This document shows positions 1 through 8,527 of a stretch of 64,000 nucleotides of DNA, one piece after another. A model generated the notes under the pieces. The model saw nothing but the letters and a program-made list of their open reading frames with translations. It had not been told where the DNA came from and did not search any database. The stretch covers positions 1,141,384 to 1,205,383 of the forward strand of contig NZ_FXEH01000005.1 in assembly GCF_900176565.1 (NCBI RefSeq), read 5' to 3'. The position numbers were made by a program, and so were the translations under genes. This stretch comes from Thalassobacillus devorans (GTDB lineage Bacteria > Bacillota > Bacilli > Bacillales > Halobacillaceae). Numbering within the stretch: position 1 is the stretch's first letter; every line of letters starts with the position of its first letter.

Positions 1-1557
1 ACCGTTGATATGTCAGAGTGGATGCTGCGCGAAAACTACTTGCCGGCCTATAAAGCAGCACTCGACGAAGGCTGTGAAATGGTAATGACGGCCTTCAATA
101 TTTTGAACGGCATCCCATCGACAGGAAATGAACCATTGATGCGCGGCATCCTTCGGGAAGAATGGGGATTTGACGGGGTTATGATTTCCGATTGGGGCGC
201 GGTAAAAGAATTAATTCCGCACGGGGTTGCCGAAGATCAGAAGCAGGCTGCCGAACAAGCATTGAAAGCTGGCGTTGACATCGAAATGATGACATCCTGC
301 TACGTCAATCATGTAGAAGAATTGATAGAAGAAGGAACATTAGAGGAAAATCTTCTCGATGAAGCAGTGCTTAGGATTTTGAAATTGAAAGAGAAGCTCG
401 GACTGTTCGAAAACCCATACCGTTTTGCCAATGAAGCGGAAGAGGAGCAATTCGTTCTTTCTGACGACCACCGCCAGGCTTCCCGGGAACTGGCTTCCAA
501 ATCCATCGTTTTATTGAAAAATGATAACCTGCTTCCGTTATCCGCAGATAAAAAAATGGCACTCGTCGGTCCGTTTGCTGACAGCACCGATATTTTGGGG
601 CCTTGGTCCTGGGGTGGACGCTCAGAAGATACAATCACCGTCGATTCTGCGTTAAAAACGCATCTTTCTGATGACAACCTGCTTGTTGCGAATGGCACCG
701 GAATCGAAGATGGCACGGAAGAACAGCTGGAGGAAGCTTTGCAGGCAGCAGAACAAGCGGAAGTCGTTATACTGGCACTTGGCGAAGATTCCGATATGAG
801 CGGGGAAGCCGGCTGCCGCGCCGACATCCGCCTGCCGGAAGTCCAGCTTGATCTAATGAAAAAAGTCCGGGCACTCGGCAAACCGGTTGTCGCTGTCTTA
901 TTCAACGGAAGACCACTCGATTTACGAGAAGTCACCGAGAACGCGGACGCGGTGGTAGAAGCATGGTACCCGGGTACCGAAGGCGGGCATGCTGTAGCTG
1001 ACATCCTGCTTGGAAACGTCAACCCTTCCGCTAAGCTGGCCATGTCGATGCCTTATTCCGTTGGTCAGGTACCTGTTTACTACAACAGCTATAACACCGG
1101 CCGTCCTCAAAACGCGCCAGACGCACAGGAACGCTATGTCTCTCAATACTTGGACATCCCGAATGAACCACTGTTCCCATTCGGCTACGGGCTGAGCTAC
1201 AGCCAGTTCGAATATTCCGATTTGCAGCTTTCCAGTGAGACGATTACAGCCGAGGATAGCTTGTCCGTCTCTGTCACCGTGACCAATACGAGCGACCTGG
1301 CCGGTGAAGAAGTCGTGCAACTGTATATCCGCGATCACGTAGGACAAGTCGTGCGCCCGTTGAAAGAACTGAAAGCCTTCGAACGTATTTCGCTGGAAGC
1401 AGGCAAATCGCAAACGGTAACTTTTGCGATTACGGAAGAACAGCTGCGCTACTATCATGCCAACATGGAACACAAGAGTGATGCCGGAGAATTTACTGTT
1501 TTTGTCGGAACCAACAGTGAAGATGTCCTGGCCAAAAGCTTCCGCTTAGAGAAATAA
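1..1557 (+). CDS. GH3 family beta-glucosidase, 3' part (5' end outside window)
   Basis: The frame is open from base 1, so this is the C-terminal part (about 518 residues) of a gene beginning upstream. Glycoside hydrolase family 3 enzymes remove terminal beta-linked sugars. Visible are the end of the N-terminal barrel with the GVMISDWGAV motif, whose Asp (codon about 190-192) is the expected nucleophile; the alpha/beta sandwich domain (LASKSIVLLKND onward, including GEAGCRAD); and a C-terminal fibronectin-III-like domain from about base 1180 (FPFGYGLSYS, then EEVVQLYIRD). No signal peptide can be judged because the N-terminus is missing. It is followed by a strong terminator. The family is certain; beta-glucosidase rather than beta-xylosidase is inferred from similarity of the motifs. 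Confidence 0.9.
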   Translation, partial: TVDMSEWMLRENYLPAYKAALDEGCEMVMTAFNILNGIPSTGNEPLMRGILREEWGFDGVMISDWGAVKELIPHGVAEDQKQAAEQALKAGVDIEMMTSCYVNHVEELIEEGTLEENLLDEAVLRILKLKEKLGLFENPYRFANEAEEEQFVLSDDHRQASRELASKSIVLLKNDNLLPLSADKKMALVGPFADSTDILGPWSWGGRSEDTITVDSALKTHLSDDNLLVANGTGIEDGTEEQLEEALQAAEQAEVVILALGEDSDMSGEAGCRADIRLPEVQLDLMKKVRALGKPVVAVLFNGRPLDLREVTENADAVVEAWYPGTEGGHAVADILLGNVNPSAKLAMSMPYSVGQVPVYYNSYNTGRPQNAPDAQERYVSQYLDIPNEPLFPFGYGLSYSQFEYSDLQLSSETITAEDSLSVSVTVTNTSDLAGEEVVQLYIRDHVGQVVRPLKELKAFERISLEAGKSQTVTFAITEEQLRYYHANMEHKSDAGEFTVFVGTNSEDVLAKSFRLEK

Positions 1558-1567
1558 ATAGGATTAC

Positions 1568-1602
1568 TAGACCAAATCGCAAATTGATTTGGTCTATTTT
1601 TT
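1568..1602 (+). terminator. Rho-independent terminator after GH3 gene
   Basis: A stem AGACCAAATC / GATTTGGTCT with a 7-nt loop is followed by a run of seven T, 10 nt after the GH3 stop codon. Confidence 0.9.
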
Positions 1603-1623
1603 TACACTTTAAGAAAGTTTAAT

Positions 1624-1701
1624 TTTGTTAAAGGATTAAAGTATAAGAAACACTTAGGCTTTCGCCATAAGGACTTGGCGATAAGCCAAGTTTTTCTAAT
1701 A
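1624..1701 (+). repeat. Dispersed hairpin element, copy A
   Basis: About 78 bp nearly identical to 3064-3139 and recognisably related to the reverse strand of 35651-35719. It starts with an A-rich stretch (TTAAAGTATAAGAAA). It then folds as a two-step hairpin: outer arms ACTT(A)GGC and GCCAAGT, inner arms TCGCCA and TGGCGA, ending in TTTTT. It lies in the gap upstream of the VOC gene and in the same orientation as that gene. It could be a mobile intergenic repeat, an attenuator, or both. Confidence 0.8.
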
Positions 1702-1778
1702 TCAAAGGATAATTGTAATTTTATGACGAATTTAATAAGAACACGTAAAGGTCAAATTTTTTAAAGGAGAAAAAAGTG

Positions 1779-2222
1779 ATGAACCGATTAAATCTTATTA
1801 CGCTGGGTACTAGGAACATCGTCAAAGCACATCAATTTTTTAAGGAGCTTGGATTTGATACTTCCATTAGAGGGACAGAGACAAACCCTGTCATTATTTT
1901 CTTTCGGAATGAGGGAACAAGGATAGCCTTATACCCTTTAGAAGAGCTTGCCAAAGATGTCAACGAAGACAACCCTCCCGCTCTATCGGATGGGTTCCCC
2001 GGCATCACATTGGCTTATAATGCCAAGTCAATGGAAGAAGTCGATAACGTAATGAGAAAAGCAGAGGCAGCTGGAGCTACTATTCAAAAAGAGCCTAAAA
2101 AGACAGATTGGGGAGGCTATGGCGGGTATTTCACCGATCTTGACGGTTATTATTGGGAAGTTGCCTATGGAGAAGATTGGGAATTTGACGCAGGCAATAT
2201 GTTAATTATTGAAGATCAATAA
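1779..2222 (+). CDS. VOC (glyoxalase/bleomycin-resistance fold) family protein
   Basis: A 147-residue protein of the vicinal oxygen chelate superfamily. The N-terminal NLITLGTRNI strand, the helix with AHQFFKELGFD, and the C-terminal YFTDLDGYYWEVAYG strand are typical of the single-domain lactoylglutathione lyase-like subgroup. Members are metal-dependent enzymes or resistance proteins, and the substrate cannot be told from sequence. A GTG three bases earlier is also possible; the ATG at 1779 follows AAAGGAG by 9 nt. It is monocistronic, bounded by repeat copy A upstream and a terminator downstream. Confidence 0.88.
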   Translation: MNRLNLITLGTRNIVKAHQFFKELGFDTSIRGTETNPVIIFFRNEGTRIALYPLEELAKDVNEDNPPALSDGFPGITLAYNAKSMEEVDNVMRKAEAAGATIQKEPKKTDWGGYGGYFTDLDGYYWEVAYGEDWEFDAGNMLIIEDQ

Positions 2223-2240
2223 GATCAACCCTTTACCTGT

Positions 2241-2273
2241 AAAAACGCCTGGTTACCGTTCCAGGCGTTTTTT
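2241..2273. terminator. Bidirectional terminator between VOC and Nudix genes
   Basis: The stem AACGCCTGG / CCAGGCGTT is flanked by A-rich sequence on one side and T6 on the other, so it can serve the converging VOC gene (+) and Nudix gene (-). Confidence 0.88.
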
Positions 2274-2279
2274 ATTATA

Positions 2280-2906
2280 CTATCCAGTTTCCTCCCGCAG
2301 AATATCGATGAAATGATAAAGCACCCGAGCGGTAAGGCCCCAGATCACTTTTTCTCCATAGATATAAAAATACTCCTCCATTTGACGCGGACGCCAGTTA
2401 TAATCCTTCCCATTCGGAATAAGCTCATATGGGAAGTCGTCTGCCGGCTTCACTTCCAATGTTACATAGTGAACTTCCGGTTCATGGTTGAGGAAAAAGG
2501 AAAGCGGTACGGTGAACACTTCCCCGACTTCATCCGGATTCGGGACAATCGCGTCTAACGGACGATTAATAAAGCCCACATACGTATTGACACGCATATC
2601 CATGGAACCTACCAGTTGCCCTAATGGAAATACCTGTTCAATATCCTGATCGTCTACTCCCAGCTCTTCCATCGACTCACGGACAGCTGTGTCCTTGTCA
2701 TGCTTGTCTTCGGCATCTTTTTTTCCACCTGGAAAACAAACCTCTCCGGGCTGGCGAATGTTATGAGAACGCACCTCGAATAGCAGATGCAGCTCGCCGT
2801 CTTTTTCTATTAAAGGGAGTAATATGGAAAATGGCTTCAACCGTTGCTTGCCGAGTATGCTTGGCGTATGGTTTTTCATTTTAGTCATGATGGCATCGAG
2901 ATTCAT
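2280..2906 (-). CDS. Nudix hydrolase, CoA pyrophosphatase type
   Basis: A 208-residue Nudix enzyme expected to split coenzyme A or its derivatives into phosphopantetheine and 3',5'-ADP. Residues about 43-64 carry the CoA-specific UPF0035-type signature (LLFEVRS..RQPGEVCFPGG). The Nudix box follows: GG-x5-E, then RESMEELGV at about residues 77-85, which supplies the metal-binding glutamates. Length matches the NudL/YeaB group. The start follows a GGGGTGA ribosome site. It is divergent from the MFS gene. The family is secure; the substrate is inferred from the signature. Confidence 0.9.
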   Translation of the reverse strand: MNLDAIMTKMKNHTPSILGKQRLKPFSILLPLIEKDGELHLLFEVRSHNIRQPGEVCFPGGKKDAEDKHDKDTAVRESMEELGVDDQDIEQVFPLGQLVGSMDMRVNTYVGFINRPLDAIVPNPDEVGEVFTVPLSFFLNHEPEVHYVTLEVKPADDFPYELIPNGKDYNWRPRQMEEYFYIYGEKVIWGLTARVLYHFIDILREETG

Positions 2907-3227
2907 TGCTTCACCCCATCTAACTTTTACTTATACCTACTATATCAGATTTAATCCTATACGTAGCAGATTATGCCCTTTCTTATACAGTGCACGTTAC
3001 TCCTGCTTTTAAAACCTTTTGCTAGTTTAATAGATTTACAGTATGACCAGGTTTTTCTTCACCTTTGTTAGAGGTTTAAAGTATAAGAAAACACTTAGGC
3101 TTTCGCCATAAGTCCGGCCACAAGCCAAGTTTTTCTAATGGTAATATGAGACGGTTAGCGTTACAATGAAGTAGTAATTATACCATGAAGGGTATCTGGA
3201 TTTGCATTTTAGAAAGGAAGAATAGCG
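2907..3227. other. Intergenic region between divergent Nudix and MFS genes
   Basis: 321 bp without a convincing gene. It must hold both divergent promoters and contains repeat copy B at 3064-3139. No clear operator was recognised. Confidence 0.6.
3064..3139 (+). repeat. Dispersed hairpin element, copy B
   Basis: Nearly the same sequence as 1624-1701: TTTAAAGTATAAGAAA, then ACTTAGGCTTTCGCCATAAG, then AAGCCAAGTTTTTCTAAT. The inner arm differs by a short deletion. It lies about 90 bp upstream of the MFS gene in the same orientation. Confidence 0.8.
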
Positions 3228-4526
3228 ATGTCTGAAAAAGCTGTGAAAATAGATGAAACGAACAGCCAGCCTGCCTGGCTGCAAAGTTATATAGATTCAA
3301 CAGAAAAACAACAAAGCCTGTATCGCCGTACGCTGATCATCGTCATCATTGCACAAATCTTTGGCGGGGCCGGACTGGCCGCTGGTATTACCGTTGGAGC
3401 ACTGCTAGCCGAGGATATGCTTGGCACTAACAGCTTCGCAGGACTTCCGGTAGCACTGTTTACCCTTGGTTCTGCCGGAGCGGCGATGATTGTCGGACGG
3501 CTGTCGCAAAGGTTTGGGAGGCGGCCTGGCCTCACCATCGGATTTATAGCCGGTGGTCTCGGCGCGATCGGGGTTATTTTTGCTGCTATCATAAATAGTG
3601 TCATTTTATTATTCATTTCCCTATTAATCTATGGAGCCGGAACAGCTACCAACCTGCAGGCTCGCTACGCCGGAACTGATATGGCGAATACAAAACAGCG
3701 GGCTACCGCAGTCAGTATGGCGATGGTTTCCACCACGTTTGGTGCTGTCGCAGGACCGAACTTAGTCGGTGTCATGGGGAACTTCGCTACATCTATCAGT
3801 GTCCCTGCATTAGCAGGCCCATTCATTCTGGCAGCCGCTGCCTACATCCTTGCCGGGTTGGCGATTTTCATCCTCATGCGTCCGGATCCATTTTTAGTTT
3901 CCAAAACACTGGCTGCTGTCCAGGGTGTCGATGACAATGCTGCGCCAGGAGTAACCCTGCCTGCTTCTTGGAACAAACGCGGCGTCATCATTGGCGCCAC
4001 GGTCATGATTTTGAGTCAAATTGTCATGGTTGCCATCATGACGATGACCCCGGTACACATGGGGGCACACGGTCATGGCCTGAACGCCGTTGGGCTTGTC
4101 ATTGGCATCCATATCGGAGCCATGTACCTGCCATCGCCGATTACTGGTATTCTTGTTGATAAGGTCGGCCGATTCACAATGGCTATCGCGTCTGGTGTGA
4201 CGCTACTTGCTTCCGGAATTCTTGCTGCTGCCTCACCAGGCGAATCGATGGTCGGATTGACAATTGCCTTAGCTTTACTAGGGCTGGGATGGAATTTCGG
4301 CTTGATTAGTGGTACTGCTATCCTCGTTGACGCGACTACCCCTGATAATCGTGCAAAAACACAGGGAAGTGTCGATGTCTTCATCGCGCTGGCCGGTGCG
4401 TCAGGCGGTGCTGTGTCCGGTGTGATCGTAGCACTATCGAACTTCCCTACGCTCTCAGTTATCGGAGGAGTTGTCTCGATCTTACTTGTACCATTTATAA
4501 TTTTATATCGACGAAAATCCAAATGA
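3228..4526 (+). CDS. MFS family transporter
   Basis: A 432-residue integral membrane protein with about 12 hydrophobic segments, preceded by a roughly 30-residue polar N-terminus. The cytoplasmic loop between helices 2 and 3 carries the MFS signature (GRLSQRFGRRPG, residues about 89-100). Sequence is Gly/Ala-rich and resembles the drug or metabolite exporter branch. The substrate is unknown. It starts 8 nt after AAAGGAAG and is followed by a strong terminator, so it is probably transcribed alone. Confidence 0.88.
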   Translation: MSEKAVKIDETNSQPAWLQSYIDSTEKQQSLYRRTLIIVIIAQIFGGAGLAAGITVGALLAEDMLGTNSFAGLPVALFTLGSAGAAMIVGRLSQRFGRRPGLTIGFIAGGLGAIGVIFAAIINSVILLFISLLIYGAGTATNLQARYAGTDMANTKQRATAVSMAMVSTTFGAVAGPNLVGVMGNFATSISVPALAGPFILAAAAYILAGLAIFILMRPDPFLVSKTLAAVQGVDDNAAPGVTLPASWNKRGVIIGATVMILSQIVMVAIMTMTPVHMGAHGHGLNAVGLVIGIHIGAMYLPSPITGILVDKVGRFTMAIASGVTLLASGILAAASPGESMVGLTIALALLGLGWNFGLISGTAILVDATTPDNRAKTQGSVDVFIALAGASGGAVSGVIVALSNFPTLSVIGGVVSILLVPFIILYRRKSK

Positions 4527-4562
4527 GGTAGATAACGTTTTGTTATCTACCCCTCTTTTTTT
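4527..4562 (+). terminator. Terminator after MFS gene
   Basis: GGTAGATAAC / GTTATCTACC stem with a TTTT-type loop, followed by CCTC and T7. Confidence 0.9.
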
Positions 4563-4644
4563 CATTACATGAGTGTCACCGACCAAAAGTCATCGAATAT
4601 CATAGCTGTAGATTGCTTAAAAGTGCGAAGAAAAGAGGGGTTAC

Positions 4645-5286
4645 ATGAATCGTTACTACTGGCAAAATTCTGCCCATCCCTGGCCAGTCCCATATTACTT
4701 CTATCCTAATCCGGCTTTTTCAGCCATACGGCCTGCCAAATGTATCAGTCCAGCAGAGGTTAAGCTCAAGAGTGACATGCGGAGTCTGTGGGAAGAACAC
4801 GTCGCCTGGACGCGTATGACCATTATTAGCTTAACGTTTAAACTGCCAGATGTTGATGAAGTGATCACACGACTGCTGCAAAATGCAACCGATATGGGGA
4901 ATGCACTCAGACCGCTGTATGGAGACCAGATCGGTGACAAGTTTGGAGAGTTGATAAAAGAGCACTTGCTTATTGCCGCTGATCTCGTCAAAGCAGCACT
5001 TGCAGGCGATCAGCAGGCAGCCCCCGAGGCGGAAAGAAAGTGGTATGCCAATGCAGATGAAATTTCTTTCTTCTTAAGTACGATTAACCCTTTCCTAACG
5101 GAAGAAGCCGTACGCGAGATGTTCTATAAACATCTGGAGCTTACAAAAATGGAAGCAGTCTTCATGATTCAGATGGATTATAAGAAAGACATCGCCATCT
5201 ACGATGAGATTGAAGAACAGGCATTAGAAATGTCCGATGCCATTACAGATGCCATCATAAAGCAATTTCCAGGTGTATTTGGGTAA
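4645..5286 (+). CDS. Hypothetical protein, Bacillaceae family often mislabelled acetylglutamate kinase
   Basis: A 213-residue soluble protein with a Pro/Tyr-rich N-terminus and a helical core (LWEEHVAWTRMTIIS at about residues 48-62, and FGELIKEHLLIAADLVKAAL). From memory, similar proteins are common in Bacillus relatives and are sometimes annotated acetylglutamate kinase. I see no kinase motif (no nucleotide-binding glycine loop), so that name looks wrong. There are no membrane segments and no signal peptide. A GAAAAGAGGGG-type ribosome site precedes the ATG. The function is unknown; the repeated helix pairs suggest a helical bundle. Confidence 0.8.
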   Translation: MNRYYWQNSAHPWPVPYYFYPNPAFSAIRPAKCISPAEVKLKSDMRSLWEEHVAWTRMTIISLTFKLPDVDEVITRLLQNATDMGNALRPLYGDQIGDKFGELIKEHLLIAADLVKAALAGDQQAAPEAERKWYANADEISFFLSTINPFLTEEAVREMFYKHLELTKMEAVFMIQMDYKKDIAIYDEIEEQALEMSDAITDAIIKQFPGVFG

Positions 5287-5287
5287 A

Positions 5288-5320
5288 GGCAGCTTCTTTG
5301 CTTAGAAGCTGTTTTTTATT
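5288..5320 (+). terminator. Terminator after the helical hypothetical gene
   Basis: CAGCTTCT / AGAAGCTG stem with T6, starting a few bases after the stop. It also overlaps the 3' end of the opposing small membrane gene. Confidence 0.85.
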
Positions 5321-5504
5321 TGCTTTTTAATTCTTTGACTTCCTTTTCCAATTGCGCGACTCTAGCCTGTAACCCAGGACCAGCCTCTACACGTTGGGCT
5401 TTTCTCCTCTTTCTAACGGTAATGACTATGGCTATCACCACCGTTATGATACTTACGAAAAATAAAAACAGGATAATTAAAGGCATCAGCTCTTGAAGCG
5501 TCAT
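5316..5504 (-). CDS. Small single-pass membrane protein with coiled-coil tail
   Basis: 62 residues. About residues 7-29 form one strong transmembrane helix (LIILFLFFVSIITVVIAIVI), followed by a basic KRRKAQR stop-transfer segment. A short heptad-like tail (LQARVAQLEKEVKELKSK) probably forms a coiled coil. The ATG follows a good GGAGGGG site. Small proteins of this build in Bacillaceae are uncharacterised. The ribosome site and sensible topology make it a real gene; the function is unknown. Confidence 0.78.
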   Translation of the reverse strand: MTLQELMPLIILFLFFVSIITVVIAIVITVRKRRKAQRVEAGPGLQARVAQLEKEVKELKSK

Positions 5505-5578
5505 ATTACCCCTCCTCTTTTTGTAAAATGTTTACATACTATGGAATACGATAAACATACATATAAGTTTCATAGAAA

Positions 5579-5620
5579 AAGCTGTTCCGTTTAAGGATAC
5601 TTACTTAAACGGAACAGCTT
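5579..5620 (-). terminator. Terminator of the DUF3298 gene
   Basis: A 17-bp perfect stem (AAGCTGTTCCGTTTAAG and its complement) around an 8-nt loop. On the minus strand it is followed by TTTTTC, 8 nt after the DUF3298 stop. Confidence 0.9.
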
Positions 5621-5627
5621 GCCATAA

Positions 5628-6248
5628 TCAATTATTCTGGGCCATGCGCCCGAGTGGCCCTTCTTCATCGATGATATCCTGGATGGCATACACAGAAATC
5701 GGGAACATCGGGAAACCGAAAGCGTACGGAGTAATTTCATAGAGCTGGAAGTAGATCACCAGCACCTTATCTGCAATATAGAAATCCTGGTCAGGACTAA
5801 TCGTTACAGGACTATCGAACGTCTGGATATCCCTTTGCTTTATCTGCTCATTAATCAAGGAAGAAAGCCTAGCAACATAATCACTCCCCGGCTTGAACAG
5901 ATCCTTCAGCTGACACTGCTTCCCTCTTTGCAGATCGAATGTCAACGACTTGATATACGTCATGCCGTGAGCTGCCTGATAATGGTACGTATAATTGGAG
6001 AGTGACAGACTGAGCACATTCCGCTGATTGTTTTTAATTTCATACAGCCCAAGCATCTCTACCACCGTCGATGGCATATTCCCCACCTGTTCATGTATCA
6101 GCTGCTGGGTCTGACGGACAATCGCCATATTGAACATCCGCTCAAGCGAACTATTTTGCATCCTTACTACTCGGGGATAATAAACGATTTTATTCGGACC
6201 GCCACTGATTTGCTCCGTTCTGATTGTTACCGGAAACGCATTAACCAT
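5628..6248 (-). CDS. DUF3298 (RsiV-like) domain protein
   Basis: 206 residues. The C-terminal third (FYIADKVLVIYFQLYEITPY, then FPISVYAIQDII) matches the DUF3298 domain also found in the extracytoplasmic part of anti-sigma factor RsiV. The preceding half (TFDLQRGKQCQLKDLF) resembles the linked DUF4163 region. Unlike RsiV, no membrane helix is visible, so a soluble cytoplasmic or spore-related role is possible. The ATG at 6248 is preferred over an upstream GTG because it stands 5 nt after GAGGGTGG. The function is unknown. Confidence 0.82.
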   Translation of the reverse strand: MVNAFPVTIRTEQISGGPNKIVYYPRVVRMQNSSLERMFNMAIVRQTQQLIHEQVGNMPSTVVEMLGLYEIKNNQRNVLSLSLSNYTYHYQAAHGMTYIKSLTFDLQRGKQCQLKDLFKPGSDYVARLSSLINEQIKQRDIQTFDSPVTISPDQDFYIADKVLVIYFQLYEITPYAFGFPMFPISVYAIQDIIDEEGPLGRMAQNN

Positions 6249-6441
6249 GATAACCACCCTCTGTCATGTAATACACACATGCTCATACCTATTAAAAATG
6301 GAGCAGAATTATTACGAGCGGGTGAACCACTATTAGGAAAGAGGCAGCTATTCATCACCAACCAGGCAGCCTGACATAGGTTAATAGCATATGTGGCTTC
6401 TGCCTGGGATACGGTGGAAGCACGTTAATGGAGGGATCAGG

Positions 6442-6930
6442 TTGGTTCAATTTAACGCTTTTTGGGGAACCGTGACGATGATTCAAGACTTTATCACCGG
6501 GGTGAATGAAGAAGAAGGATGTTATAAAATAATTTCCGTTGAAAACGAAACCGGCGCCATGGTTAACTTTGTGATAGCTCCGAATACTTACTTTGTGGAT
6601 CAGGCAATCGTTGCTGTAGGCGACAGGGTAACCGGCTATTACGACCGGAATGCGCCCGTCCCTTTCATTTACCCGCCCCAATACCGGGCACTTGTTATGG
6701 TAAAAGAAAGTCCTTTTCAAAACGTAAAAGTAGACTATTTCGACAATCAGCTGGTGAGCAGTGATGGCTTTTTGAGATTGAATCTCGCCCCCAACACAAC
6801 GATCTTATTAGCAAACGGGCAACCTTTTTCTGGGAATCCAGCGAATAGGAATCTAATTGTCATCTATGGACCGGCGACAAAAAGCATCCCTGCTCAGACT
6901 ACGCCTTATAGAGTGATTATCTGGTGTTAA
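6442..6930 (+). CDS. Hypothetical protein, TTG start
   Basis: 162 residues when started at the TTG at 6442, which stands 7 nt after a perfect GGAGG. The longer frame from 6391 has no ribosome site. The protein is beta-rich and lacks membrane segments or a signal peptide. It contains segments such as MVNFVIAPNTYFVD, GDRVTGYYDRNAPVPFIYPP and RNLIVIYGPATKSIPAQT. The layout, with an OB-like strand pattern and a GYYD motif, recalls small beta-barrel proteins of Bacillus spores or exterior, but I do not recognise the family with certainty. Confidence 0.75.
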   Translation: MVQFNAFWGTVTMIQDFITGVNEEEGCYKIISVENETGAMVNFVIAPNTYFVDQAIVAVGDRVTGYYDRNAPVPFIYPPQYRALVMVKESPFQNVKVDYFDNQLVSSDGFLRLNLAPNTTILLANGQPFSGNPANRNLIVIYGPATKSIPAQTTPYRVIIWC

Positions 6931-6966
6931 TGACTTAAAAGAAGTTTTTCTATATGGCATATAAAA

Positions 6967-6998
6967 AACCAAGGCTTGAATTTAAAATACAAGCCTTG
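6967..6998. terminator. Bidirectional terminator
   Basis: CAAGGCTTG / CAAGCCTTG stem between two converging genes. On the minus strand the T6 run follows, which fits the subtilase gene. Confidence 0.82.
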
Positions 6999-7043
6999 AT
7001 TGCAAGATTATTAACCATTTTCTTTACTTAGGGATGTTATTCA

Positions 7044-8468
7044 TTAATTCAATGAATCAAACGCGTCTAAATGACCATTACCAAAAATTGACTTCTCCTT
7101 TCCTTTAACAGGATCCACTGCTTTTTTATAAAGAAGGTCTTCTAGTTTAGCAGGAGACATTTTTCCATACTTATCAACTAGTAATGCCGCAACTGCAGAT
7201 ACTTTAGGAGTTGCCATAGAAGTACCTAATGACCAATAATGACCTCCGTCTTTACTTGCGCTTATATTGAACTCTGTTTCAAATAAGCGGTTAGCTAAAT
7301 ATTCCTCAAATTTACCTTCTAACTGATATTGAACATATGATCGCATATCTCCACCAACGGCAGCTATATCAATAAATCCAGGCCCGTAGTTAGAATAGCT
7401 AGCTAGAACATCTTCTGGTCCAGTTGCAGATACGGTGACCACACCTGGTATTGTCCCTGGAACTTCAAATCCAGCTCCTACAAAATAAAAACCATCCTCC
7501 CCATAATTAGCATTTAAGAAATCTGTTACCTCTCGTTTATTTGTCGCGTTTATAGCATCGTTTCCTGCAGCGGCAACAACGAGAGAGCCTTTCTTAGTAA
7601 CGTAATTCATCACCCGTTTATAAGCTTTAAAATCCGCTACGTCATTACCTAACCTTGTTTTTACACCAGTTTCTGGATCTACATGAAATACTTGTCCAAT
7701 AACATCAAACCCACCCAGACTCATGGAGATTACATCAACACCGTCATCAGCTGCAGCAATCATTGCTTTATAAATCCATGCAGATTCAGCAGAACTGGTA
7801 CCAAATACGCGATAGGCACGAATTCCAGTATCAGGTGCTACCCCAAGCATGGCACCATTTCCTGCAATGGAACCTGCCACATGACTACCATGTCCGTGGC
7901 GGTCGTCAAAAGCATCTGGCTCACCGCTTTCCTTTTCTTCTGTACCCTGGAACCCTCCTGGTGGCACAAAGTTTTCAGAGCCTGGCTGTAAGTTACCAAC
8001 CAAATCAGGATGATCACGATCAATACCGGTATCGATAATACCGACCACAACATCATGGGAACCAGTACTTAATTTATAGCTTTCACCATTATTGGTAATC
8101 CGCTGAATATCCCATTGCAGACCCCAATAAGCAGCATCTTCCGTATTCACTACACTCTCTTGAATTCTTTCAGCTTCCGGAAGAGACCATGAAATAGAAG
8201 GGTTGGCCGCACTAACTCCCTTTAATCCTTTTAATTTAGAAAATGCAGTTTCAGGTGCTTTGACTTGGACAAAACCTATTTCAGGAACAGAATAGGCAAT
8301 TTCTCCCCCTATATCTTTTAGATTTTTGTTAAAGTCTGCAGGAATACTCTCACTACTAAATAACACGGAATAATAATCCATCTTTTTACTAGCCTCTGCA
8401 CTATACAGTGAAGGTACTAAGCTTAACACTAATACAAAACTAAATAACACAGCCAAAAACTTTTTCAT
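7044..8468 (-). CDS. Secreted subtilisin-like serine protease (S8), type 1
   Basis: 474 residues. A Sec signal peptide (about residues 1-26, VLVLSLVPSLYSAEA) is followed by an I9-type propeptide that is expected to chaperone folding and then be removed. The S8 catalytic triad is Asp146 (GIIDTGID), His193 (HGHGSHVAG) and Ser417 (LGTSMATP), with the oxyanion Asn in VAAAGND. The start follows GGAGGAAGAAG. The protein is not closely similar to the two other subtilases at 16.3-18.9 kb, so it was probably acquired or diverged separately. The product should degrade extracellular protein. A perfect inverted repeat lies just upstream. Confidence 0.95.
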   Translation of the reverse strand: MKKFLAVLFSFVLVLSLVPSLYSAEASKKMDYYSVLFSSESIPADFNKNLKDIGGEIAYSVPEIGFVQVKAPETAFSKLKGLKGVSAANPSISWSLPEAERIQESVVNTEDAAYWGLQWDIQRITNNGESYKLSTGSHDVVVGIIDTGIDRDHPDLVGNLQPGSENFVPPGGFQGTEEKESGEPDAFDDRHGHGSHVAGSIAGNGAMLGVAPDTGIRAYRVFGTSSAESAWIYKAMIAAADDGVDVISMSLGGFDVIGQVFHVDPETGVKTRLGNDVADFKAYKRVMNYVTKKGSLVVAAAGNDAINATNKREVTDFLNANYGEDGFYFVGAGFEVPGTIPGVVTVSATGPEDVLASYSNYGPGFIDIAAVGGDMRSYVQYQLEGKFEEYLANRLFETEFNISASKDGGHYWSLGTSMATPKVSAVAALLVDKYGKMSPAKLEDLLYKKAVDPVKGKEKSIFGNGHLDAFDSLN

Positions 8469-8492
8469 CTTCTTCCTCCTATGTAATAGTTT

Positions 8493-8520
8493 TATACGAA
8501 ATAACGAACAGATTCGTATA
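8493..8520. promoter_or_regulatory. Perfect inverted repeat upstream of the subtilase
   Basis: TATACGAA and TTCGTATA, 8 bp each and separated by 12 nt, lie 25 nt upstream of the subtilase start codon. The symmetry fits a repressor operator, or a 5' hairpin stabilising the mRNA. No regulator is identified. Confidence 0.5.
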
Positions 8521-8527
8521 CTTGATA

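Noticed and set aside
309-1043. Long antisense open frame inside the GH3 gene
   Set aside because: Complement of a clear coding region; Ser/Thr/Pro-rich composition and no ribosome site.
6093-6374. Plus-strand frame beginning inside the DUF3298 gene
   Set aside because: Mostly antisense to DUF3298, no ribosome site.
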